A DNA stretch of 58,185 nt from NCBI GenBank assembly GCA_021807595.1, contig JAKBCS010000012.1:1-58185 (forward strand), in the 5' to 3' direction. The stretch is from Planctomycetota bacterium. GTDB lineage: Bacteria > Planctomycetota > Planctomycetia > Gemmatales > Gemmataceae. Position 1 is the stretch's first letter; each line of letters opens with the position of its first letter. The notes under the pieces were generated by a model. That model was not told where the DNA came from. It saw only the letters and a program-made list of their open reading frames with translations, and did no database searches. A program made the position numbers and the translations under genes. Below are positions 43,024 to 51,265 of the stretch, piece after piece.

Positions 43024-44340
43024 ATGTGGGTGACACGCTTCGACCAGATCGAGCATGCGAGCCTGACGGATGTGGGTGTTCGGCGCAGTCACAATCAGGA
43101 CAGCCACGCCATCCAGCTCGCTCGCGACGACGAACAATGGCAGCAACGCGGCCACCTGTTTCTCGTCGCCGACGGCATGGGTGCGCACGCAGTCGGCGAA
43201 AAAGCCAGCGAGCAAGCCGCCTCGCTCATCCCACACACCTACCACAAGTACGTTCAGCAAGGTCCACGGTCGGCGCTGCGGAAAGCGTTCGTCGAAGCCA
43301 ATGCCAGCATTCACGCTTGCGGCAAGGCCAACCGCGAATTTGAAGGCATGGGCACCACGACCACCGCTCTGCTCATTCGTCCGGAGGGAGCCTGGATCGG
43401 CCACGTCGGAGACAGCCGAGCCTATCGCATTCGCAACGGACGCATCGAACAACTCAGTTACGATCATAGCTGGGTTTGGGAATACGCGCGCATTAAACGC
43501 ATCGACCCCTCCGAAGTGCATGACATTCCCAGTAATGTGATTCATCGCTGCTTGGGTCCCGAACCGTTGGTTGAAGTAGACATTGAGGGGCCTCATCCCC
43601 TGCAAAACGGCGACATCTTCCTTCTGTGCAGCGACGGGCTAAGCGGGCCGGTCAAAGACTACGAGATGGGAGCCATTGCCAGCGTGTTGCCCCCAGCCGA
43701 GGCGTGTCGGCTGCTCATCGACCTGGCCAACATGCGCGGCGGGCCGGACAACATCACGGTCGTCGTCGTCCGTGTCGGCGGCGTTTCGCCCGAAGCCAAC
43801 GGCGTCGCATCGGGGGTTCGTCCGCGACGCCGCATAACCTTACCTCGCTTACCGTGGTGGTCGTTCGCCTTAGTGGCTGGCATTCTCCTGGCCGTGTTTG
43901 CCATCCTTCTCGAATACCTCAGCTGGACGACGACGGCGGGCGTTGCCTTCACCTTCGCCCTCAACGCCATCGTGGCCGGATTGGCCGGCTTATTCGTACA
44001 CATTCGCCGCGAACGACAAAAAGCGGCCCTTGAGGACGACGAAGAGCCAGCCGCGCCGCGCATTCATCGGCATTCCTCCTGCAAAGTCGAACCCGACCTG
44101 CTTGAAAATCTAGTTCGTGCCGTCAAGACCCTGCAACAATTCGAGTTGGACAAGCATTGGACGCCCGATTGGAAAAGCTACGAAGAGCATACCGTCGCAG
44201 CCGAAACGCTGGTCCAACAAGGCGATCTCCCCAATGCCTTCCGCGAGTATTGCCGCGCTCTCTTGCCCTTGACCCGAGCCTTAAACAAGCATCGCAACAA
44301 GGAAGAGGCCTTCCGCCCCTTCTGGGACGAGGCGACCTGA
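43024..44340 (+). CDS. Membrane-anchored PP2C-type Ser/Thr phosphatase
   Basis: A 438-residue protein. The N-terminal 250 residues are a PP2C domain with RSHNQD (D26), VADGMG (D50), EGMGTT, GDSRAY, CSDGL (D204) and PDNIT. Two transmembrane segments (about 277-297 and 304-326) form a hairpin, followed by a cytoplasmic helical tail (about 345-438). It would reverse Ser/Thr phosphorylation by membrane kinases of the PknB type, none of which is adjacent. It is 19 bp upstream of pgm. Confidence 0.9.
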   Translation: MWVTRFDQIEHASLTDVGVRRSHNQDSHAIQLARDDEQWQQRGHLFLVADGMGAHAVGEKASEQAASLIPHTYHKYVQQGPRSALRKAFVEANASIHACGKANREFEGMGTTTTALLIRPEGAWIGHVGDSRAYRIRNGRIEQLSYDHSWVWEYARIKRIDPSEVHDIPSNVIHRCLGPEPLVEVDIEGPHPLQNGDIFLLCSDGLSGPVKDYEMGAIASVLPPAEACRLLIDLANMRGGPDNITVVVVRVGGVSPEANGVASGVRPRRRITLPRLPWWSFALVAGILLAVFAILLEYLSWTTTAGVAFTFALNAIVAGLAGLFVHIRRERQKAALEDDEEPAAPRIHRHSSCKVEPDLLENLVRAVKTLQQFELDKHWTPDWKSYEEHTVAAETLVQQGDLPNAFREYCRALLPLTRALNKHRNKEEAFRPFWDEAT

Positions 44341-44359
44341 CACTTCAGGAGACAACCCA

Positions 44360-46000
44360 ATGGCACTGCACCCGCTGGCCGGCAAGCCCGCTCCCGCCTC
44401 ACTATTGATCGACGTGGGCCGCCTCGAACGCGATTACTACGAACGTCGTCCGAACGCGGACGATCCGACGCATCTGGTGAGCTTTGGAACGAGCGGCCAC
44501 CGGGGCACGCCGCTCGACGGCACGTTCACCGAATCCCACATTCTCGCTATCGCGCAGGCCATTTGCGAGTATCGTCAGAGCAAGGGTATCGACGGCCCGC
44601 TGTTCATGGGCAAAGACACCCACGCCGCCTCCGCTCCCGCGCAGCGTACCGCGTTGGAAGTGTTGGCCGCCAACGGTATCGAAACCGTGATTCAACGAGA
44701 CGACGGCTTCACCCCTACGCCGGTCGTCTCCCACGCCATCCTCGTGTACAACAAGGGACGGCAGGACCATCTCGGCGACGGCATCGTCATCACGCCCTCG
44801 CACAATCCGCCGGAAGACGGAGGCTTCAAATATAATCCTCCCAACGGAGGCCCCGCCGATACGGACATCACCGATTGGGTGCAGAACCGCGCCAATGCCC
44901 TGCTCCGCGCCGGCAACAAGGAAGTGCGCCGTATCCCCTACGAATCCGCACTTCGAGCCGCCACGACCCACGCCGACGATTTCGTGCTGCCCTACGTCAA
45001 AGACCTCGCCAATGTCGTCGATATGGACGCCATCCGCGCCGCCGGACTGAAACTCGGCGTCGATCCCCTCGGCGGCGCGAGCGTCCACTATTGGGAGCCA
45101 ATCAAGGATATTTACGGTCTCGATATAACCGTCGTCAATACTACGGTCGATCCGCGCTTCGCCTTTATGACGGTGGATCACGACGGCAAAATCCGCATGG
45201 ATTGTTCTAGCCCTTATGCGATGGCAAAACTCGTTGGTTTGAAAGATCGCTACCGCGTCGCTTTCGGCAACGATCCCGACTCGGATCGCCACGGTATCGT
45301 GACGCCATCGGCGGGCTTGATGAATCCCAACCACTTCCTCGCCGTGGCCATTCGCTATCTACTGACGCATCGACCCCATTGGTCGGCGAGCGCGGCCGTG
45401 GGCAAGACTTTGGTGAGCAGCAGTTTGATCGACCGCGTTGTGAAGGATCTGGGCCGCACGCTCTGCGAAGTGCCGGTCGGTTTCAAATGGTTCGCCCCCG
45501 GTTTATTCGACGGGTCCATCTGTTTCGGCGGCGAAGAGAGCGCCGGCGCGAGCTTCCTGCGCCGCGACGGCACGGTCTGGACTACGGACAAAGACGGTCC
45601 CATTATGGATCTTCTTGCCGCCGAGATCACGGCGACGACCGGCAAAGATCCCGGCGAACACTATCGAGAATTGACCGCTCGCTTCGGTTCGCCGTGCTAC
45701 ACGCGCATCGACGCTCCGGCCACACCGGCGCAGAAGGCGGCGTTGAAAAAACTATCGCCGGAGATGGTGACGGCGACGACGTTGGCCGGCGAGCCGATCG
45801 TGGCTAAGCTGACGAAAGCGCCGGGCAACGGCGCGGCCATCGGCGGCTTAAAAGTAACGTCGGCGAGCGGCTGGTTCGCCGCGCGTCCCTCGGGCACTGA
45901 GAACATCTACAAAATCTACGCCGAGAGCTTCAAGGACGAAAAGCATCTGCAATCGATTGTCGCCGAGGCACAAGAGATCGTTACTCGTGCGTTATCGTGA
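44360..46000 (+). CDS. pgm: Phosphoglucomutase (alpha-D-glucose phosphate-specific)
   Basis: Interconverts glucose 1-phosphate and glucose 6-phosphate. The 546-residue enzyme carries the phosphoserine loop in ITPSHNPP, the metal loop [10 protein letters not shown], the sugar-binding GEESAGASF and the phosphate-binding [12 protein letters not shown]. Length and order fit the Pgm type. AGGAG precedes the ATG. It could supply sugar donors for the envelope genes in this window, as inference. Confidence 0.96.
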   Translation: MALHPLAGKPAPASLLIDVGRLERDYYERRPNADDPTHLVSFGTSGHRGTPLDGTFTESHILAIAQAICEYRQSKGIDGPLFMGKDTHAASAPAQRTALEVLAANGIETVIQRDDGFTPTPVVSHAILVYNKGRQDHLGDGIVITPSHNPPEDGGFKYNPPNGGPADTDITDWVQNRANALLRAGNKEVRRIPYESALRAATTHADDFVLPYVKDLANVVDMDAIRAAGLKLGVDPLGGASVHYWEPIKDIYGLDITVVNTTVDPRFAFMTVDHDGKIRMDCSSPYAMAKLVGLKDRYRVAFGNDPDSDRHGIVTPSAGLMNPNHFLAVAIRYLLTHRPHWSASAAVGKTLVSSSLIDRVVKDLGRTLCEVPVGFKWFAPGLFDGSICFGGEESAGASFLRRDGTVWTTDKDGPIMDLLAAEITATTGKDPGEHYRELTARFGSPCYTRIDAPATPAQKAALKKLSPEMVTATTLAGEPIVAKLTKAPGNGAAIGGLKVTSASGWFAARPSGTENIYKIYAESFKDEKHLQSIVAEAQEIVTRALS

Positions 46001-46054
46001 GCAGCACAAAGGGGAGCCTCCGTCCGTCGGCAGCAGGAGCCGAGAACCGGTAAG

Positions 46055-46306
46055 ATGTCTGATTTCCGCGATGTAGATCCGAGCGAGTTGCGGGTTCCAC
46101 CATCTCGACGGCAGGGAGCAGACGCGGCCAAGCTGGCCCGGCAGATTGCTTTATTCGGTCGGTCAGCGGTCGGTATGCCGCCTCCGTGGGTGTACGAAGG
46201 TACGGATGGCGTGCTGACTCCCGGCACTCGAATTCGTGTGGAGGTAATCGGTAAGCTTCCCAAACCATTCGCCGGAGAGCCGAAGATCGGAGACCTACTG
46301 CCATGA
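46055..46306 (+). CDS. Small protein of a two-gene cassette, unknown function
   Basis: An 83-residue soluble protein (SDFRDVDPSELRVPPSRR, PPPWVYEGTDGVL, RVEVIGKLPKPFAGEPKIGDLLP). From memory similar proteins exist in several copies in this group, with a NGVTRA-like stretch between VYE..DG and the RVEV strand that is missing here, so this copy may carry an internal in-frame deletion. Its stop overlaps the next start. Confidence 0.6.
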   Translation: MSDFRDVDPSELRVPPSRRQGADAAKLARQIALFGRSAVGMPPPWVYEGTDGVLTPGTRIRVEVIGKLPKPFAGEPKIGDLLP

Positions 46307-46599
46307 GCGAGCTACAGTGCGAGGCATTGAAAGTGTTGGCCGAAATCTGGACCTTGGCACCGGAGGTACGGCTCGGTCAGTTGATGGCACACCTTGGATT
46401 TTTGGGTGAAGTTCACGTCGGCAAGAGCCTCGGCTATATCGACGATGATGAACTCATCGCCATCTTGTACCGCCATCGAACGGAGTTGAGATCTCGGTTG
46501 GCGTGTACAGGGAACCCGTCGATACCGCCGTGCGGAGACGCTAGCTCGGTTTCTGGGAGTTCCATATTGCAGGAGACGACTCCGGCGGTCGAACTTTAG
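46303..46599 (+). CDS. Second small protein of the two-gene cassette
   Basis: A 98-residue soluble helical protein (LQCEALKVLAEIWTLAP, VRLGQLMAHLGFLGE, IDDDELIAILYRHRTELRSRL) with a Ser/Gly-rich tail. The start overlaps the preceding stop by four bases (ATGA), so it is coupled to it. A DNA-binding or toxin-antitoxin-like pairing could be considered, but no recognised motif supports it. Confidence 0.6.
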   Translation: MSELQCEALKVLAEIWTLAPEVRLGQLMAHLGFLGEVHVGKSLGYIDDDELIAILYRHRTELRSRLACTGNPSIPPCGDASSVSGSSILQETTPAVEL

Positions 46600-46722
46600 T
46601 ATTCGGCGAGAGCGTCGATTCCGACACCGCCACCGCGACAACGTGGGTGTCGCCTCGACGGTCGGCTTGGCGCAAGGGGAATAGCGGCGGAGAGTAAACC
46701 CGAATCGAGTGCGCTCCGACTT

Positions 46723-47487
46723 TTATTCGTCCAGTTCGCGAAGGCGGCGGTCGGCATCGAAGATGGGGAGCGGCAGCGACTCGGCCAGGTGAAGGGCAGT
46801 TGATTCGTCGAGATCGCGCCGGGCGGTGCCAGAGCCGCGAAAGACTGGGAGACCACGACGTAGGGCCAGAATCTCGCGCCGGGTTCGGCCTTTCGGCGCG
46901 TCCGGCCAACGACCGATGCGCTCGTGGAAATCGAAGAACATCGGCACGATTTCGCGGATGTAGCGCCAGTAGCCGGGATTGTCGGACTGAATGAAAAACA
47001 GACCGCCGGGGATGAGGGTGCGATGCACCGAGGCGAGAAATGACGGTGCGATCAAACGCAGGTGGACTTGGCTGGGATTGTAATACGGCTGCGGATGATA
47101 GCAGTGGATTTCGGCAACGCTATGAGGGGGTAAATAAACTTCGAGCAATCGCTGGGCATCGCAGACGGCGAAGCGGAGGTTGGTCGAGCCGCGTTGATTG
47201 CCGCGCCGCGTGGCATAGCGGATGACGACCGGCAACACGTCGCTGCCGAGGTGATCGCAGTCGGGACGCCAAACGGAACTGCCGAGGAGAAAGCGCCCAT
47301 TGCCGCAGCCGAGATCGACAATCAGTGGCGCTGTACGGCCGAACAGAGCGGACACATCGAGCGGGCCTGTGGTGGGCAGTTTCTTGAGTGCGGTTTGCGT
47401 CCATTGGCTGGGATCGAGAATCTCACCGGCGAACGGAACGCCGAACTCGCGCTCGATATGCCGTCGTTTCTTGCTCTCTTCGGTCAT
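46723..47487 (-). CDS. TrmB-like tRNA (guanine-N7) methyltransferase
   Basis: A 254-residue SAM-dependent methyltransferase. The SAM-binding motif is IVDLGCGNGRFLL (57-68), with a SDVLP acidic loop and VCD at 108-110. The overall arrangement matches TrmB (m7G46 of tRNA), but the family's usual PDPWPKxRHxKRR stretch is replaced by HPQPYYNPSQVHLRL (131-145). It may therefore be a divergent methyltransferase acting on another substrate. The ATG at 47487 is preceded by GAGGGACG. Confidence 0.75.
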   Translation of the reverse strand: MTEESKKRRHIEREFGVPFAGEILDPSQWTQTALKKLPTTGPLDVSALFGRTAPLIVDLGCGNGRFLLGSSVWRPDCDHLGSDVLPVVIRYATRRGNQRGSTNLRFAVCDAQRLLEVYLPPHSVAEIHCYHPQPYYNPSQVHLRLIAPSFLASVHRTLIPGGLFFIQSDNPGYWRYIREIVPMFFDFHERIGRWPDAPKGRTRREILALRRGLPVFRGSGTARRDLDESTALHLAESLPLPIFDADRRLRELDE

Positions 47488-47726
47488 GGCGTCCCTCGTG
47501 GGGTGGGGAGACTCAGGGTTCGATCGCAACGGCCAACGTCTAACGCTCGGACCCCAATGGCATCGACCGTTGTTGTATCGTCGGGTAATCGCGTTGACAC
47601 TGCCCGATGCCCGTTGGAGCCTCCGCACATCCGCGCAGTTGGACCAGACGAGCCTCCCGGCCGTTTTGATGGTGACGCCGAAAACGAAAGACCGATCGCG
47701 CCCACGGGTTGCCGGCCCTCCTCTCC

Positions 47727-50282
47727 TCAATCTTCGCGGTGCGCGGCGCGAATGGCGAAACGTTCTTTGCTGCGGAAGGTCTCCACAACAAGTCCGCTGG
47801 AGTGGCTACGAATGGCGATAGCTCCGTAATGCTGGGTATCGAGGAGCCGCGCTCCGACTCGTTGATAGCGTTGTCGTACTTCGCGGGAAGGCGAGGGCCG
47901 TCCCTGACAAGAGACGACGACGCGAGGCCGCGCCCATTGTGCCAGTTCCGAGGTATTGGTGAGATGGCTGCCGTGATGCGGCGCTTGCAACACGTCCAAA
48001 TGCTGTGGCGGCAACTCGCCGAGTACGCGCCGCAGCCCCTCGCCCTCAAGATCGCCGGTCAGCAGAAGCGAATGCCCCGCGTGCCGAATTAGCAGTACCA
48101 GACTGCGTGTATTTTCGTTGCCCGAAGGACCGCGAGCGGGAGGGTGCAAGACCTCAATCGACACGGTGCCGAGCGTGAGGCGATCCCCCGCCTTCACGCT
48201 CCGGAGGGGAATCCGCCGATCGCGGAGTGTTTTCAACACATTTGCCACGCCTAAAGTAGATTTATCTGCGAACGACGGCGAGTAAGTCACCTGCCCGATG
48301 GCGAAACGGTCGAACAGATCGACGATACCGTTGAAATGGTCGAGGTCGGCGTGCGAGAAGATTACTTCGTCGATGCGGCGAATGCCCCGATGCCATAGAA
48401 AGGGGGCGATGTGGCGGCGCGCCGTTTCTGGACCGGCGAGCGAGCCGGCATCGTAGAGAAGGGTGCGCCCATCCGGCGTCTCGACGACCGTGCATCCGCC
48501 GTGGCCCACGGAGAGAAAGGTGCAGCGCAGCTCGTCGGGATTCGTTCGGGCCGCCCCGGCGACGAGACCGACACACACCCAACCGATGCCGGTGACACCG
48601 AACCACCGCCAATGTCGGCGCAGCGGCTCTTGGGTGAGGATTGCGAGCAACGCCAGGTAAAACAAACCGAGCCACCAATCGCCGATCGTACCGATGTAGA
48701 AGTGACCGAAGGGCATCCCGTCCCCAAGATCGACGAGCCATTCGCCCACATCCAAGCTCGCACGGACGAGTCCCGAGGACAGCAGCGACAACGGCGGACA
48801 CCATGCCCCCGTCAGCAGAAGCAGGAAACCCGCGAAGAGTGCCGCGGTGGTCAGTGCCACAAGGGGCGGCCCCAAGACCAGACCGATGGGCGACACAAGA
48901 GCATACCGCGAAGCCGCGAGGGGAGAAATTGCCAGCCAGATTATCAACGTAAGAGCGTAGCTCTCGAAAACGCGCCGTCCGAGGCGTCGAAGGATTCGCT
49001 GCCAAACGGGACGATTTCGATCGATTAACGTATTCAAGGGGTCCTCTGTGTCTTTGAAAAGATCGCGCGTGCCCCAGATCAAGACAGCGACCGAGAGAAA
49101 GGACAACAGGCATCCCGTAGTGAAAAGATCCGTCGGATTGACGAGGAGAACGGCAATCCACGACAGGGCGAAGAGATTGACCGGCAAAACGCGCGCGCGC
49201 AGAAGCAGCGCTCCGCACACGGCGCAGACCACCACCGCCGAGCGCAGCGCCGGCGGACGACCTCCCGTTAACAAGGCGTAGCCTAAAACGACCAGCGCTA
49301 CCAACCACGCACCGTACCGTTGCCGCACGCCGAGTCTCGGCAGAAAGAACCAGAGAAATCCGGCCAGAATCACGAGATGCTGGCCAGAGATCGCCAAGAC
49401 ATGAACGATGCCGGTGCGGAGGTATTTATCCCACTCGGCGCGCGTCAGGATCGACTCTTCGCCCAGAAGGAGGGCCGTCGCCAATCCGTGCAAGCGTTCC
49501 GGTAACGCCTCGCAGAGAATCCGCCGTCCGCCCCCGCGAATCGCCGCCAGCCAGCCGTCGAAGGAACTGGTCCAGCCACGTTCGAGGCGGAGCGCGGCTT
49601 CCGGTGTCTTCCGCGCCTTCATCGCGGTGCGAATGCCTCGGTCGCGCAAATAGTCGGCGAAATCGAACTCGCCGGGATTGCCGGGCGGCGCGATGAGGGC
49701 TAACTGTCCGACGATCTCCACTTCATCGCCGCAGTGCAACTCCGGCCAATGCTCGACGCCGGAAACGCGCACTCGTCCCGATGCCGCGTGCCAGTCGTCG
49801 CCGCGACGAATCGCCCGCACTCGTAATACGGTCGTGGTTTCCCCCTTGCGCGGCATCGAACGCAATGAATTGTCCGGCGGAGCGCGACGGGAGACGGGTT
49901 CCTCATCCAGTGTACCCCGCAATTGCGCGAAGCTCGGTTCCTCGGTCGCGTAATGGGAAATGTCGTCGTTCGCCACCACCTCGCGTCGATAGTTGTGATA
50001 CGCCGCTCCGAAAGCCACGGTTGCCAACGTCAGATAGACGAGCGGCAACCCTCGCGGCGCACCGACTCGAACACAAAACCAGGCGACGAGGCAGACTATC
50101 GCCGCGATCGAACTCCCCATCAACGGCAACGAAATGTATCGATCCAACAAAACTCCCGCCGTCAATGCCAACGCCGCCGGTACTAACGGCGCGAGCCAGA
50201 CGCTGTGCGGCAAGCGCGAATCGAGAATCGGACGCTCGGCCGAGGAAGCGGGATCGCCGGAAGTCGAGACTGGATCGGACAT
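47727..50282 (-). CDS. comEC: ComEC/Rec2-type DNA internalisation protein
   Basis: An 851-residue membrane protein predicted to form the channel for DNA uptake. An N-terminal DUF4131 region is followed by the competence domain (LLGEESILTRAEWDKYLRTG, HVLAISGQHLVIL, GGRPPALRSAV) of about nine helices and a C-terminal metallo-beta-lactamase domain with SHADLDHFNG and the ending APHHGSHLTNTSEL. The ATG at 50282 is preferred over a GTG at 50294. No other competence gene is in the window. Confidence 0.93.
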   Translation of the reverse strand: MSDPVSTSGDPASSAERPILDSRLPHSVWLAPLVPAALALTAGVLLDRYISLPLMGSSIAAIVCLVAWFCVRVGAPRGLPLVYLTLATVAFGAAYHNYRREVVANDDISHYATEEPSFAQLRGTLDEEPVSRRAPPDNSLRSMPRKGETTTVLRVRAIRRGDDWHAASGRVRVSGVEHWPELHCGDEVEIVGQLALIAPPGNPGEFDFADYLRDRGIRTAMKARKTPEAALRLERGWTSSFDGWLAAIRGGGRRILCEALPERLHGLATALLLGEESILTRAEWDKYLRTGIVHVLAISGQHLVILAGFLWFFLPRLGVRQRYGAWLVALVVLGYALLTGGRPPALRSAVVVCAVCGALLLRARVLPVNLFALSWIAVLLVNPTDLFTTGCLLSFLSVAVLIWGTRDLFKDTEDPLNTLIDRNRPVWQRILRRLGRRVFESYALTLIIWLAISPLAASRYALVSPIGLVLGPPLVALTTAALFAGFLLLLTGAWCPPLSLLSSGLVRASLDVGEWLVDLGDGMPFGHFYIGTIGDWWLGLFYLALLAILTQEPLRRHWRWFGVTGIGWVCVGLVAGAARTNPDELRCTFLSVGHGGCTVVETPDGRTLLYDAGSLAGPETARRHIAPFLWHRGIRRIDEVIFSHADLDHFNGIVDLFDRFAIGQVTYSPSFADKSTLGVANVLKTLRDRRIPLRSVKAGDRLTLGTVSIEVLHPPARGPSGNENTRSLVLLIRHAGHSLLLTGDLEGEGLRRVLGELPPQHLDVLQAPHHGSHLTNTSELAQWARPRVVVSCQGRPSPSREVRQRYQRVGARLLDTQHYGAIAIRSHSSGLVVETFRSKERFAIRAAHRED

Positions 50283-50515
50283 AAGCGCTCGCACTCATCG
50301 GACGGAGACCGTACACTATCTCAGCGATTGTCGTCGATCCGCGATGGCATGGCAAGAAAAAAAAGACGAGTTGCAAGAAGGTCTGCAGGTCGAGCAGAGC
50401 CATTCGCTCAGGGCGGTTGGATGATTCAAGGCGTCTCGCCGAGTTTGGCGGCATCCTTGCCGCCGGCATTATTCACGAACAGAAAACGGACGAGACGTGT
50501 CCGAATCGATCTGTG

Positions 50516-51241
50516 TCAGCCCCCCGACCCGATTGCTCGCAACGATCCAGCGCGTCGGGCGGCGAGGGGCGGCACGACCATCCCCAATCGTTTCTGTATC
50601 GCCCACATTCCAATCGCTCCGATACAGAGCATAATCCAAGCGGGTGGTGCGGGAGCCGCAGGCCCCGCGCCGAGAGGTTGAATGCTCGCGTCGGTATTTC
50701 CATTCGAGTCCTGGAAAGTTTGCGTCGTCGTGCTGCCGTCGGGGTTGAAATTAATGTCGGCCACCGTCCCGTTGGAATCGGTGGTTAGCAGCGTGGTGAC
50801 AAAGTCGTTTGCATACAACGTCACGGCAAAGGATCCGGCGCTGTCGAGCGAACCGGAAAAGGACACGTCAAAGCTGAAATAAGTGCCGTAGGTAACTGGT
50901 TGATAGACGTCATTTAGAGCACCAGTGTTGCTAATGGATAAAGTTCCAGGCAAGCTGCCCGAACCTCCTCCATCCGTACCGGCGGACGTGCCGTTCACGG
51001 AGGCTTCCAAGGTTGCATCGGTTGAGAAGTTCGTTACCGTAGCCGTCGCAGTCGGAGAACCAAGCCCGGGGGCAAACTGAATGTCAATAAAACCTTGTGT
51101 GCTTGAAGGCAGCGAGGATGTGTTTACGGTCACCAGGAAGTCGGCTTTGGCCGACGGAGCCAGGCCAAAGCCGACGGCGGTGGAAATCGAATAGAGAATC
51201 AATCGGAACAGTCTTTTGCATCGTTCGTTTCGCATCTTCAT
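50516..51241 (-). CDS. PEP-CTERM-like exported protein (NF038129-type)
   Basis: A 241-residue protein with a signal peptide ending SAKA and FLVTVNTSSLPSSTQGFIDI, ATVTNFSTDATL and FDVSFSGS, the pattern of the NF038129 group of PEP-CTERM proteins. The C-terminal sorting region reads PAPPAWIMLCIGAIGMWAI, a variant of the VPEP box plus helix, but 30 residues of a basic/Gly-rich tail follow where these proteins normally end. That tail may be a late frameshift or a true variant. Fate is probably extracellular. Confidence 0.75.
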   Translation of the reverse strand: MKMRNERCKRLFRLILYSISTAVGFGLAPSAKADFLVTVNTSSLPSSTQGFIDIQFAPGLGSPTATATVTNFSTDATLEASVNGTSAGTDGGGSGSLPGTLSISNTGALNDVYQPVTYGTYFSFDVSFSGSLDSAGSFAVTLYANDFVTTLLTTDSNGTVADINFNPDGSTTTQTFQDSNGNTDASIQPLGAGPAAPAPPAWIMLCIGAIGMWAIQKRLGMVVPPLAARRAGSLRAIGSGG

Positions 51242-51265
51242 CTCTCCCGGATAGAAATACTACGT

